In this document: positions 21,240-32,626 of the stretch, piece after piece | Numbering within the stretch: position 1 is the stretch's first letter | Layout: each line of letters opens with the position of its first letter | Origin: Przewalskia tangutica | Lineage: Eukaryota > Streptophyta > Magnoliopsida > Solanales > Solanaceae | Reading direction: 5' to 3' | Assembly: GCA_029844215.1 (NCBI GenBank) | Contig: CM056738.1 | Span: 77,678,093 to 77,742,092 of the forward strand | Length of the DNA stretch: 64,000 bases | Program-made: the position numbers and the translations under genes | The notes under the pieces: model-generated | Told to the model about the DNA's origin: nothing | What the model saw: the letters and a program-made list of their open reading frames with translations, nothing else | Database searches by the model: none

Positions 21240-23742
21240 TGTAAAATCCGGAAAAATAAATAATAATATATAGTTGTGATTGGGTTAATAAAAATATATA
21301 TATATAAGAAAACAAAGAATAAATTGCATGGGATAGAGTTAGTGTTAAAGTTGGATAAATGATAGATAAAATGAAAATAAGAAAACAAAAAAAAACAAAA
21401 GAAAAAAAAGAAAAGAAGATGCATGCAGCAAGTGCACGTCCCACTTTCATTTCCTTCAATCTCTTGTTTTTCCCCCTCCCATAAGTTATGCAATCATCCC
21501 CACTTATACATTGTATTAACACACAAACAAAGTACATAGCATAAAGATTAGAAAATCAGGAAAAAACAAGTGAACAAGAAGAGGAAAAATCTGGAAAAAA
21601 CAAGAGAGCAAGAAGAACAACAATAAAAGAAATACTAGGGAGCAAGGGTCCCTTGTAGCAACCGAACAACAATCATTTCACACATACAAAGTGAGTTTTC
21701 TCACTCAGAAATTCTTGGTAACATCCTTTATTTTAAGTTCAATACATGTTAGAATAAGAATTGAGTGTTGAAAAGAAATATTGAACTTTTGATTGTTAAG
21801 ACAACTAGTTGCGTCATGAACTTTACAAACTGTTCTCACTGAGTTATAATTGTTAGAATTTGATAAAATTCGGAAGAATGGTACACCTCTCTATTATGAT
21901 CATATAGAACAAAAAATGAGGTAAAATGGACATACGGTTTGAAAGTTATCATAGTTCAAAGTTCCTGCCTTAGATTTGGCCGAAATTCGGAAAGGCATAA
22001 TTACAGACTGTTTTTATTGAGTTTTACTTATTAGAATTATATGAAAATTTACATGGTTGTAAACCTCTCTTTTACGAACAGATATAGATAAATAGTTGAT
22101 AAAACGGACTTACGAGTTGAGAGTTATTGTAGTTTGAAGTTGCTGCCTCGGATTCATCAGAATCCAGAAGGGCAGGACATTGAAACGTAAAATTGTACTA
22201 ATCCGTGGGGAATATGAAAATTGGTGCTAAATGAAAGTTCTAGATCTCTCTGTTGTGGACATGTTTAGACCTTACCGGGGTCTATCCGACTTACGTATTG
22301 AGAGTTATCGCTGTTTAAAATTTCTGCCTCGGATCTATCGAGATCCAGGAAGGGCAGCGAATAAAAGTGTAAAACTGTACCAAATGGTACAGAATATGAA
22401 AGGATGGTTCACATGGAGACGTGTAGCTCTCTGTTCTCGTCGTTTTGAGATTTTATGGGGCTTGAACGAGTTTACATATTAGGAGTTATGACTATTCTAA
22501 GATTGAGTTCTGTTTAATAAAAATTCTCCCGAAACAAATCTCATGTGGCTGTTTTGAGGATAAATTTGTGTTAGTTACCCAAAGTAGTTTTAAATGAAAT
22601 TTGGTACAGTGAAAGATCTCCGTCTTACCTTAGTTTCCGCTTGAGAAACACATTAGTTGGAGTTATGGTTAAAAAGTTATAACAATTACAAGTATGAATG
22701 ACAGAATGTTGGGAAAAAGAATATTATTTATTCGATCTTCTGAAAAATATGAAAAGTGAATACGTGTTCACATAAATATATAAATATAAACATAATGGAT
22801 CGGGTTGCACGCCGCAACAAAACGTAAAGTGAATACGTGTTCACAAATACGTAAATATAATGGATCGGGTTGCACGCCGCAACAAAACGTAAAGTGAATA
22901 CGCGTTCACAAATACGTAAACATAATGGATCGGGTTGCGCGCAACAAAACGTAAAGTGAATACGTGTTCACAAATACGTAAATATAATGGATCGAGTTGC
23001 ACGCCGCAACAAATATGAAAGATGAATACATGTTCACCTATATATAAATATGAAAAGTTAATACGCGTTCACAAATATATAAATGTAATAAACATGTGGA
23101 AATGCAGGGGAATGTCTTAACGTATAATACGAGATAAAATGAAGTGTTAGTTAAACCGAGAATTTCCTATGAGGAGTTGTTGCATATTTAAAAATGTTGT
23201 AACCTGATATGTTTTTGCAATATGCTTATTACGTTATAATGTGATTGCACTTGAAATATTGTGGTGTTACTTTGAATTGCAGGGTAAGGTTCTCACTCAA
23301 CCCCAGATGGTAGGGCTGACTCTTTATTTAACATGTTTCAGGAAAGCGTGATAGAGGAAAGGCTCCACGCCAAGGCTAGCGATCGTCCCGCAGCCTCTTG
23401 TCATACCAAGTCCATTGCTTCGGGCTTGGTATTCGTCAGGTTCAGGATGTCAGTTCCAGTGTCTCGGGAAATGCCAGTGTGGAATGGTCTCCCTTCCAAC
23501 TTAGAATAATCTTTGTCAGTATGTCTAAGTAGAAACAATATTTGCACGAGCATGGGCTCGCGTTATGTTTTTAATAAAGTCATAAACAGATTTCTTTATT
23601 GTTATTTTTATTAATAGCTCTGTATTTGAATATAAGTTCAAATTTCTAAATAAAGAGAATTAAATGGTGCTCCTGGTGGGAAATAATTGTCCAGGTGTCA
23701 TCACGCCCTAAGTAAAGACTTAGGAAAAGTCGGGGCGTGACA
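21240..23742 (+). repeat. 3' LTR of Tekay C
   Basis: A near-copy of 12845-15369, slightly shorter, mainly because its (TA)n and A-rich tracts are shorter. The 65-bp array is at 22757-23070. It ends GGCGTGACA and is followed by ATGAG. Confidence 0.95.
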
Positions 23743-23747
23743 ATGAG

Positions 23748-24830
23748 TATACGTGATACCAATGAAAAACAGAAGACATCATTGGAAGGTTTTATAGGTT
23801 ATGAAAATCTACATGTTTTTAAGGTGACGCTTGATGATTAAAATTATAGAGGAAACCGCAACAGGACCCTATGAATGTGGTTGTGATTTCAAAGGAAGTA
23901 CAATGTACTAAGGACCACCAGTGATTTGGTGAGACGAGGAGCGGGGGTAAGTAAGGTACATAGAACAATAATAGAAAGGAAGATTATGAAAGGGAGATAA
24001 GCCCTCTCCCTCACGTAAAAGGGATATTTTTTGCGTATTATTGAGAATTATACGTATTAATGTTAGTGGGCTAAAGATATTGGACTAGTAAGGTCTTCAG
24101 CTTCATTGTGCAACATGTTATAATTCTACATAACCCTGGGATAAAAATAGTGTGTTGGAGGTAATTGAGGACGACACTATGGAATGATCGAAGAAGTGTT
24201 GTGAAAATATGAAAGCAGTTAATAAGTATGAATGGACCTTTATGATCGAGTATCATGGTAGAAATATTTTGTTTAATAATGAGTAGAATGAAGGATTATG
24301 ACAAGAATAATAAAAGTGAATGAAACTATAGTTATGTAGGTTTCACAAGGTATGATTATTATGGAACAGAGTAAGGACTGATAGTAGAGGATGGGCAGTA
24401 AGGACACCTCAGCCAAAGGTGGCGAACCTCTAATTGTTGGAAAGATGGTATGAGAAATACGGTGAGATAAGAGACCCCCAAGGTAACTTGAAATGGAAAT
24501 TTAAAGGTAAGACGAATGGACACTCGGTCGATGAGAGACCTAATAATGATAAGACAAGAAAGCTTGACAAGTCATTGGATCATGTAACACCGTGAATTGG
24601 ATTTAAACGCATGACTATAAGCTCTATGAGCTAGGTAGAGTAATGGGTTTACTACTTAACGAGTTCAAGGAAATCTTTTCCTAAATTGTGATCGACAGAA
24701 AGTCTTAGCCAGAAGGCAAGTGAAGAAATTTGAATCCAAGTATAATGACCAAGTTTGGATGTAGTAACACCAAGAATTGGAAACAAAAGCAATATTTGAG
24801 ATTATATATATATATACACCCGAATATTTC
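23748..24830 (+). other. Uncharacterised non-coding part of A, right of insertion C
   Basis: Continuation of 12109-12844. No reverse transcriptase, protease or gag motif is recognisable in any frame, although RNase H begins immediately after. The sequence may be extreme decay or foreign filler. Confidence 0.4.
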
Positions 24831-24837
24831 GGAAGTA

Positions 24838-25630
24838 TGAGAAAGGCTTCCAGTTATTGAAAGATAAGCTGACTACGGCTCCAGTTCTAACTCTTCCTGG
24901 GGGACTTGAGGTTTATGTTATTTACTGTGATGCTTTGGGTGTTGGTCTAGGTTGTGTGTTGATGCAGTACGGTAAGGTTATAGCATATGCGTCCCGACAG
25001 CTCCGGAAGCACGAGAAGAATTACCCTACCCATAGTTTGGAGTTGGCGGCGGTGATACATGCCTTGAAGATTTTGAGGCATTACTAATATGGAGTTCATG
25101 TAGATATTTATATGGATCACAAGAGTCTCCAGTATATCTTCAAACAGAAGGAGCTGAACTTACGACAGAGACGGTGGTTAGAGTTACTTAAGGACTATGA
25201 TGTTGATATCCTATACCACCCAGGGAAAGCCAATGTGGTTGCAGATGCTCTTAGTCGTAGATCTATGGGTAGCATGCCAGATGTGCAGCCAGACAGAAGG
25301 GAAATGGTTCGTGAGATACATCAGTTAGCGAGCCTTGGGATCCGGTTGGTTGATTCCGGTGACAGTGGAGTTCGGGTTCGAGAGGTTGCCAAGTCCTCCA
25401 TTGTAAAAGAGGTAAAGAGGCACCAGTATGAGGATCCGGTTCTGGTACGGTATAGAGATACAGCTCTTCGAAAAGAGAAGACGCTATTTGAGGTTGCACC
25501 TGATGGGGTGCTAAGGTATGAAGGTAGATTGTGTGTACCCAATATTGCAGGGCTTCGTCAACAGGTTAAGGTCGAACACCAGAAGCCTGGTAGGTTACTA
25601 CATGCGACAGAGATCCCGACTTGGAAGTGA
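24838..25630 (+). pseudogene. RNase H and start of integrase of Tekay A
   Basis: The frame reads FQLLKDKLTTAPVLTLP, then RNase H with YASRQLRKHEKNYPTHSLEL and, after a TAA at 25085, DHKSLQYIFKQKELNLRQRR and VVADALSRRSMGS. The integrase zinc finger is missing: IAGLRQQ joins directly to VKVEHQKPGRLL, an in-frame deletion of roughly 50 residues that removes both His and both Cys. The frame stops at a TGA in the motif usually read as WKWE. Confidence 0.88.
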
Positions 25631-25633
25631 GAG

Positions 25634-26140
25634 GTGATTAATATGGACTTCGTTACAGGTTTACCTCGTACTCAGCGGAAGTGTGACTCCATTTGGGTTA
25701 TTGTGGATAGGCTGACGAAATCAGCCCATTTTCTTCCGGTCAGAACTAATTACTCGATTGAGGACTATGCTAGGCTATATATCAGGGAGATAATGAGACT
25801 GCATGGGGTTCCCACATCGATTATATCAGACAGAGGAGCTCAGTTTACAGCTAACTTCTGGAGGTCATTCCAGAAGGGATTGGGGACACAGGTGAGTCTC
25901 AGTACAACATTTCATCCTCAGACCGATGGGCAGGCAGAGCGTACTATCCAGACACTTGAGGATATGCTGAGGGCCTGTATTATTGATTTCAGGGGTAGCT
26001 GGGAGGATCATTTGCCACTCGTAGAGTTGCATATAGAAACATCTACCATTCTAGTATTTAGATGGCCCCATAGGAGGCCTTATATGGAAGGAAGTGCAAG
26101 TCGCCGATTTATTGGTTTGATGTCGGCGAGGCTAGGTTAG
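25634..26140 (+). pseudogene. Integrase catalytic core of Tekay A
   Basis: The D,D-35-E core is well preserved: MDFVTGLPRTQRKCDSIWVI (first Asp), SDRGAQFTANFWRSF (second Asp) and HPQTDGQAERTIQTLEDML (Glu). The frame then decays: EFAYNN is replaced by ELHIETSTIL and a frameshift follows near 26030. Without the zinc finger it would be inactive. Confidence 0.9.
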
Positions 26141-26151
26141 TCGGTCCGGAC

Positions 26152-26690
26152 TTGGTTCAGCAAGCTGTGGATAAGTTGAAGCTTATTCAGGAGAGATTAT
26201 TAGCAGCCCAGAGTAGACAAAAGTCTTATGCGGATAATCCACGCCGACACTTGGAATTTCAGCTGGATGATTGTGTATTCTTGAAGGTATCACCCATGAA
26301 GGGTGTTATGAGGTTTGGTAAGAAGGGGAAGCTTAGCCCGAGGTACATTGGGCCTTACCAGGTTGTTCGTAGAGTAGGCAAGGTTGTCTATGAGTTAGAT
26401 GTATCATCCGATTTGGGAGCGGTACATCCGGTCTTCCATGTATCGATGTTACGTAAGTGTATTGGTGATCCTTCCAGAGTCTTCCCAGTAGACGATGTTC
26501 AGGTGACAGAGTAGTTGTCTTATGAGGAGAGTCTCATAGCCATAATTGATCACCAGGTTAGAAGGTTATGGTTTAAGGATGTGGCTTCCATCAAGGTATT
26601 GTGGCGGAAAAATAATATGGAAGTGATGATGTGGGAAGCGGAAGATGAGGTGAAGGGGAAGTATCCTCTCTTGTTCCCTACGCCTACATG
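26152..26690 (+). pseudogene. Integrase C-terminus and chromodomain of Tekay A
   Basis: The first frame carries QKSYADNPRRHLEFQLDDCV, VSPMKGVMRFGKKGKLSPRY, IGPYQVVRRVG and HPVFHVSMLRKCIGDPS, the GPY/F module. After a TAG at 26512 the frame resumes with a chromodomain (IDHQVRRLWFKDVASIKVLW, then MWEAEDEVKGKYPLLF). The expected EATWE reads EVMMWE. This domain assigns A to the chromoviruses. Confidence 0.9.
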
Positions 26691-27093
26691 TAATTCAATT
26701 CCTTACTTGCCTATATTGATTGGTGTAATTGCATGTGTGATATTTTATAGCCATGTGTGGCATATTTGGTTTTGTTGTATAGTTAAAGAGGACTATGCCA
26801 ATATCTGTTTGGCTTGAACCTGTTATGAACATTCGGGACGAATATTTCTAAGGAGTGAAGGATGTTACACCCCGTAATTTCAAGACATTAATATGAGAAT
26901 GTACTCAAGGAACTAAGATTTGAAATCTTAGAAGGATGGTATAATTACATTTTCTTATGGAAATTCCGGAAAAATGTGAAGTCGAAAATTTATTAACTCG
27001 GAGTTAGATTCCCTAAAATGGATTTATGGACTTAGTATGGTTTAATAAGTCTTGACATTGATAAAGTGGGGCCCACCGAAAATTTCACAATTT

Positions 27094-27112
27094 GGGGGGG
27101 GGGGGGGGGGGG
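27094..27112 (+). repeat. Poly-G run of 19
   Basis: Nineteen consecutive G. The matching place in the 5' LTR of A (around 6590) reads TTTTGGTGGGAGGG, so the run expanded after insertion or is an assembly artefact. Confidence 0.9.
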
Positions 27113-28655
27113 TTGGGTGGGTTCGAAATTTGGAAAAAAAATGGCTAAGTGTGGGAGATATTTGTGAGACAAGTGGACAAGTGGGGTCCCCCTCCACTTG
27201 TAAGATATTCATCTATATTATGCAAGGCTTTGCAAGACTTAGCTCAAATATATTTTCATCATCCAAACTCTCTTCTCTCTCCCTTGTTCTTGAGGGTCTC
27301 GAAAATCTTGAGCAAATGTGAAGAACAAGAGTTGATTATTCTCCTAGATTAAGCACCCTAATCAAGTTCTAAACTAAGTTAACTCTCCAAGGTTTATCAA
27401 CCACGGTTTGGCCAAAAGTTGGGTGGAAATCCTAAGCTTGTTTATGAACTTTTTGGAAGTAAAATAAGAAGGAAAGATGGTTACAAGCTTGTAGTGGATA
27501 CATGTGTGTTATTGGAACTTGAAGAATAGGAGCTAAGACAAAACTATGGACCGACTTTAAGTGAACTGTTTTGAGCAATATTTAAAGTAAGGATTATTCT
27601 TCCTCTTGAAGTAATTGGATATTACATGTTGTAGTAATTAATAGATGAACTTGTGATTAAGAAGAATGAAGAATAAGAAATACATGTCACAGTTTTGGCA
27701 TTCTAGCCGAAAACTGGACAGTTTTGGCATTCTAGCCGAAAACTGGACAGTTTTGATGTTGTCGGATTCGTTGGTTATTGTTGTTGTTATCATCACCTAT
27801 TGCATGTTAACATGAAGGAATCTTGTTCTTAACAAGTTGATATGACTTATATAAAAGTGTTGGAATGTAAATTGGATTATAAGAAGTTATGGAAATAGCT
27901 GTCACGACCCAACCCCGGGCGATCGTACCTAGGGTACCACATCGGTATATGTCAGAGAATAGCGGAACATACATAACACATACGTATAAAAAGGTAACAT
28001 CACCGCCGGTAGTAAGGTCGCTTTCCATAAAACATACTTAACAAAAGTATAATAGTATAACTGGTTCTTATAGCCCAAAACATAAATGTGACCACGCACT
28101 TAAAGATAACAATCGTGGCGGGGACAGGGCCCCGCCATACCCCCTGAATATACAAGTACCTATAGCATCAGGGAAATCCGTACCAAAATACCAAGCGTCC
28201 GGAGGGATGGAGCTTCTGACACTGGAAGAGTGATCCTAAGAATGAGGATCCACACCGCTTACCCTTACCGCAGACGCGGCCCAGGAAGGGGGTCGATTAC
28301 ACAATATGTACCAAGTATGTAAAGTCGGAAAAATCTTGTATATCGATATCAAGTCTAAAAGCAAGTCGGGTCATGAAAGACAATAAAATACCTTTTCTTG
28401 TGCCTTACTAACAATGAGAGTGACAAGTATATATATATAATCTGCATAAAATAGGAGGCTCATGATCAAACAGGTACCTCGCGTAGTATCAATAAAACCA
28501 TCCTACTCTCGAGACTATTTCACCGCGTGGGTCAGTGGACCGCATGAGGTACTCACCGCATCGGTGTACCGCCGGCGTGGGACTATTTCACCCGCATAAG
28601 CCCATGGGACTCGCGTGAGGTATTCCTCGCGTCATGGGTAGCAAATCCACGGGCA

Positions 28656-28935
28656 GGTGGTATAACGATCTTGGGGACTTTCCTCGCCGGATATACTCTT
28701 ACCCCAAGCGGATGGTATAACGATCTTGGCTGTACCTCGGATATACTCTTACCGGAGCAGATGGTATAACGATCTTGGGGCTTGCCCGCCGGATATACTC
28801 TTATCTTGAGTGCAGATGGTATAACGATCTTGGATCCGCCTCGGATATACTCTACACCGGCGGATGGTATGACGATCTTGGGGTGGCCCGCCGGACATAC
28901 TCTTACTGAAGGAGGTGGTATGACGATCTTGGGGC
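28656..28935 (-). repeat. 50-bp minisatellite in solo LTR D
   Basis: About six units spaced 47-55 bp, each with GGTATAACGATCTTGG and CGGATATACTCTTAC on the plus strand (starts near 28656, 28712, 28761, 28816, 28863, 28914). It occupies the same relative place as the arrays in the other Tekay-type LTRs. Confidence 0.85.
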
Positions 28936-30224
28936 TTGCCTCGCACATACTCTTACCCTATCTCAAATCTATCATATCATAAATAAGTTAAGAAACTTAT
29001 AACTTCTTTTAGTCTTGTTCATATACTCTCTCATTTTAGTTTACTTAAGGCACTTAATCATATCTTTAATAAAAGAACACCGGGAGTTTAACCCAAGTAC
29101 TATATGTTTCAACTCTTTCAACAATGACTCTTCTTTATACATAAAAACCTTTGGACAATTGATACCTTAAAATCAATTTGCCTCTTCACATACTTATCTT
29201 ATTTAGAGAAAATCTCTTCTCATTAACCTTTTATGAAGCTAATAAACCAACTTCCCATAAAGTTGTTATATTAACTCTATACTTTAGTAAAATCATACTT
29301 TTTCCCTAACTAAGGGAATTATACATTCTTAAAATGAAACAAGTCATTATATACTTAAAACAAGTAAGAATACCAAATCTTGACGTCTCACCGTACTACA
29401 TAGTTTCATCTATTCATGCTCAAGAGATAGGAAAGCTTCACATACCTCTTTGGTCAATCCACTTGCCAAGTCCAAACTACATGAGTAATATTTCAACCTA
29501 TAATAGTCATGATACGTTTATTAACCTCTAATCTTAATGTAGAACAATCCAAGTTCAAAGTCGCTAAATTCTTAAGGAAAATTGGGCAGCATTTCCTTTG
29601 TTTCTACTCACTTTGCCACCTTTCTCAAGGCCAAATTTATCTTCCAAAACACCACATTTAAGGCTCAATCAATCCAACAATTCAAAGGGGATTTCACACC
29701 CAAAATTCTGCCCAATAAGTTTACAACAATTCACTTAACAATTCTAAGGTAGTTTTTAGGCTACAACATGCTCATAATCTCTTCTTAACCCATTCTTCAT
29801 ATCCAAACCACATTTTCTAGCATGCAATGACTCTAAGTGCATTATTTTACTACCACAAGATCTTTCTTCTAAGCATGCAACACTAGAACTAAATCTAAAG
29901 GAAGAAATGTTACCTTAAAGTTTTAGCCAAAACTTATCCCAAATATTGCTAGCTTCCTTGCCAAGAACACCACCACAATAATGCCAACAAGCTAGCTACA
30001 AGCTTCCTTTTCTTGTTCTTAACTTTCAGATTTTTCTTGGGTTTTTAGAGAGAAGGAGGAGCTGATTTTTAGAGAGAGGAAGATGTTTGAGAGATGACCA
30101 AGTCTACAAGACTTGGTCAATATAAGCCATGCAAGCAAAATCAGATGGGGGGGACACTTGTCACCCTCCCATGGCCTTTTTAAAAGAGAAATCAGACTTT
30201 CCTAAGTTTTTCCGCCCAAAAATC

Positions 30225-30395
30225 CCGCCTCGGCGCCGCGGCCCCGCCGCCGGCGCCGCGGCGCTGAAACCTCCGCCGGCTCTCTGGACTTTCGGCGCCG
30301 CGGCCCTGCTATCCCGGCGCCGCGGCGCTGCAACTTCAGTGACCCTCCAGAACTTTAGGCGCCGCGGCCCTGTATCCGGCGCCGCGGCCCGCTTT
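30225..30395 (-). promoter_or_regulatory. GC-box cluster upstream of the LTR D start region
   Basis: Six copies of GGCGCCGCGG arranged as pairs, with short CCTG-containing spacers inside each pair and about 30-bp spacers between pairs. In element orientation it lies just upstream of the probable transcription start and a TCTCTCT-rich leader, so a promoter-proximal role is plausible. The 132-residue frame across it is a composition artefact. Confidence 0.55.
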
Positions 30396-31637
30396 GCCCA
30401 AACACATTTACCATTCCGATCACAGACCGAACTTGTAACTCTCATAACTTTCTACTCCGACGTCCTATCGACGAACGGTTGGTTGCGTTGGAATCTAGAC
30501 TCAACGAACTACGCCCTAGGCCTTTAAAATACTTAGGAACTCTCAATGAATCGGGTCATAACCCGCCCCAAAATTGACTAAAACCCGTCCGGAATAACCC
30601 GTCAACCTATCCTTTGAAAATTTTAAGTCTTACATGCCAGACGCTCTCATACGTAGGTCGAACTACGGGTATAACAATAGCTTTGGTTGTAATAGTTGGC
30701 GAGAATTACTAAAAAGCTGGATATTGTGGTGCGCTTTAGGAAATTGTTTTGGGTATTTAAATGCTGGAAATCAGCCACCTTTATGCATGTTTAAATTTAG
30801 TAATCACTAACGGAAGTCCTAAGGGAATAAGGGTGTAGAAAGGTGTTAAAAAGCCTCACATTTTACCCTTGTTGTTGTTGGAATATGGACTGATTTTAGT
30901 GGACTATTTTACGTAATTAAGGGACTGTTTTGGCGTGAGAAATAGGTGTGTGAATCACCTTGGTTGCTGTTTTGTTGTGCCCTTAATTGGTGTCTTGGTT
31001 ATTTTTGAAATTGGCCTTCTTGAAAGGTGGAAAAGTACGTATAAACAGGGGAAGTGCTGCCCAAATTTTTGTAGGAAAAGAGAACCATTACTTGGTATTA
31101 ACCTGCGCTAGAAAGCATGAAGTTAATAGAAGTGTTATTCTCATTATAGGTTGAAGTACTACTTGTGGCGTATTCTACTTAGCGTGTGGATTAGCCGAAG
31201 AGGTATGTGACTCTTCCTTTCTTCTTTGAGCATGAACTTTATAAAATGAGTGTACGGTGGACGTACGTGTTTTAAAAGAATCTAGATTTCATGTGGTACA
31301 TGAGATGATAGTAACTTGATTTTAAAAGTATACTTGACTTGATTTGAAAAGAATAAATCACTTGATTTTAAAAGTATAAGTGCCTTGATTTTAAAAGTAT
31401 ACTTGTCTTTATTTTAAAAGTGAAAATGTCTTGTTGCTACATATAAAGTTTTTCATTTATTATTTGGCCTATGTCTTATGAGATGTGAGGGTATAAGAGG
31501 GGGTACCCAGGTAGGGCACCAGTCGCGGGCCCGGGATTCGGATCGTGACAGGGTCAGACCACATTGAATTTATGTAAAATCGTATAATTGTTTAAGATGT
31601 AATATGCTCTTTATTATTATTATTATCAAAATTTCAG

Positions 31638-31676
31638 CACAGCGGGAGACATTTTTTCAGGTGTCATAAGTCTGAT
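31638..31676 (+). pseudogene. Possible GRF-like zinc-finger fragment (3' part) in MULE 2
   Basis: Thirteen codons reading HSGRHFFRCHKSD between a candidate acceptor (TTTCAG) and a GTAAGT. GR-x-F-x2-C resembles the NPGRxFxxC core of GRF zinc fingers. It pairs with 6246-6355 across the Tekay A insertion. Weak on its own. Confidence 0.22.
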
Positions 31677-32626
31677 GTAAGTTATCTCTTTTTCCTTGTG
31701 ATTTCTTTTGTGGCAGATATATAATGAACTTTTTTTATGTTTATGTTTTGTTGCGGCAAATCTTTGTCCTTGTGATTTTGTTGCATATATTATCCTGTCT
31801 ATATTGGGATTGAAAATACTAAAAACATTCAGAAAAACTATCCAGGTCATCAATAAATTGAAAATTAAAAAAAATGTTATCATTAGTAAAAATAATCTTT
31901 TGAAAAGGAAAAATGGTGCTCTTATTAGTGAAAACCATCTTTAAAAGATGGATGTAATTGCATTTGATCTTTTAATTGTATAATTTATATGTAATATAAT
32001 GGTGGATGGATTGTAATTGCAAATATTTTTTATGTTTTGGAATGCAATGATATTTTGTGTCATATTGTTATTTTTGTGCTATAATATTCAGAAATTTTAA
32101 TAAATTAAATATGCCCTATACTATGTGAAACTGAACAAATATACCGTCCAATATATTTTCGTTAAATCAAGGGCACGATTAGTCCCAAAATGTAACGGTA
32201 AGGGCGCATATGGGACAATGTTTAAACGACGGGCAAAAGCGCATAATAGCTTATAATTGAAGGGCACATCAGGTCCATTGCCGATAAATTTATTATGTGT
32301 TAGTTTTTTTATTTTGAGTATTTTTATAGAAAAAATTCAAATTGTTTGCAATAAAAAAGAAATGATAGGTTCTTTTGTTTTACCATAAGATGATTGATAT
32401 TTTTACTATTAATATATTTTTGTTAGTTTTTTTTATTTTTCGGAGTAATTTTAAAGAAAACAAATCAAGTTTATTGGCATAAATATGGATTATAAGAAAA
32501 TTAAATAGTTTTGTATCTCAGGCCGAAAAAATAAATTCCACATAAATATAAGTATATGTCTTATTTAATTTAGGCCCCGTACTATAGTTTAGCCTTAGGC
32601 CACAAATATCATTGAGACACTCATGA

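Larger units (their letters stand above)
12845..23742 (+). mobile_element. Tekay chromovirus LTR retrotransposon C, structurally complete
   Basis: A 10.9-kb Ty3/gypsy element with 2.5-kb LTRs (12845-15369 and 21240-23742), tRNA-Met primer site, gag-protease-RT-RNase H-integrase-chromodomain and polypurine tract. It is flanked by a perfect ATGAG duplication (12840-12844 and 23743-23747). LTR size, domain order and C-terminal chromodomain fit the Tekay clade. The LTRs differ at scattered positions and in a (TA)n tract, so insertion is fairly recent, yet the polyprotein has at least four frameshifts or stops and cannot be autonomous. Confidence 0.95.
27900..30676 (-). mobile_element. Solo LTR D (Tekay family), inverted, in the 3' LTR of A
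   Basis: On the minus strand it starts TGTTATACCCGTAG and ends GGTCGTGACA. The 5-bp duplication ATAGC is perfect (27895-27899 and 30677-30681). Within it, the segment GTTCGTTGAGTCTAG...TCGTCGAT matches solo LTR B, so both belong to one family with divergent middles. It carries a minisatellite (28656-28935) and the densest GC-box block of the window (30225-30395). Confidence 0.88.
6356..31550 (+). mobile_element. Tekay chromovirus LTR retrotransposon A (host of nested insertions)
   Basis: A Ty3/gypsy element with 5' LTR 6356-11852, primer-binding site 11857-11868, a decayed body 11869-26862 and 3' LTR 26863-31550. The 5-bp duplication GGGTC is perfect. Without the nested insertions each LTR is about 1.9 kb. 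Domain order in the remnant is RNase H, integrase, chromodomain; the chromodomain places it among chromoviruses, and the LTR size and the tRNA-Met primer site fit Tekay/Del. Gag (beyond its first codons), protease and reverse transcriptase are not recognisable. It received B, C and D and is therefore older than all three. Confidence 0.88.
26863..31550 (+). repeat. 3' LTR of Tekay A, split by solo LTR D
   Basis: 26863-27899 and 30682-31550 join to about 1.9 kb. The start TGTTACACCCCG follows a purine-rich tract (AAGGAGTGAAGGA) and a CATTCGGGACGAAT motif. It differs from the 5' LTR by a 19-base G run (27094-27112) and a 29-bp tandem duplication near 27693-27750. Confidence 0.85.
5898..32283. 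mobile_element. MULE 2 with about 180-bp terminal inverted repeats, split by Tekay A
   Basis: Left end (5898 to about 6070) and right end (about 32105-32283) are inverted copies. They share the GGCAA termini, GATATGCCC/GATGTGCCC, the GTTTAAAC region, a CCGTTA motif, GATTTAACGAAAAT and GTTTCA. ATAAATCTA (5889-5897) and ATAAATTTA (32284-32292) form a 9-bp target duplication with one mismatch. Long inverted repeats and 9-bp duplications define Mutator-like elements. After removal of element A only about 1.2 kb is left, too short for a MURA transposase, so it was non-autonomous. Confidence 0.75.
5810..32626. mobile_element. MULE-like MITE 1 (outer), split by nested insertions
   Basis: It is flanked by CTTGCATCA (5801-5809) and CTTGCATTA (32627-32635), an 8/9 match to a 9-bp target duplication, the length made by Mutator-like elements. 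Joining the flanks restores a continuous SINE, independent proof of the boundaries. The ends form a degenerate inverted repeat that includes a shared CTAAGGC motif. Only 5810-5897 and 32284-32626 (about 430 bp) belong to it; everything between arrived later. It encodes nothing. Confidence 0.6.

Noticed and set aside
28656..28935. CRISPR-like regular repeat array
   Set aside because: Repeats and spacers are both similar from unit to unit, it lies in a plant LTR and there is no cas gene; a minisatellite.
30129..30527. 132-codon frame rich in Ala, Arg and Pro
   Set aside because: It runs through the GC-box cluster of solo LTR D and ends in AT-rich LTR sequence; a composition artefact.
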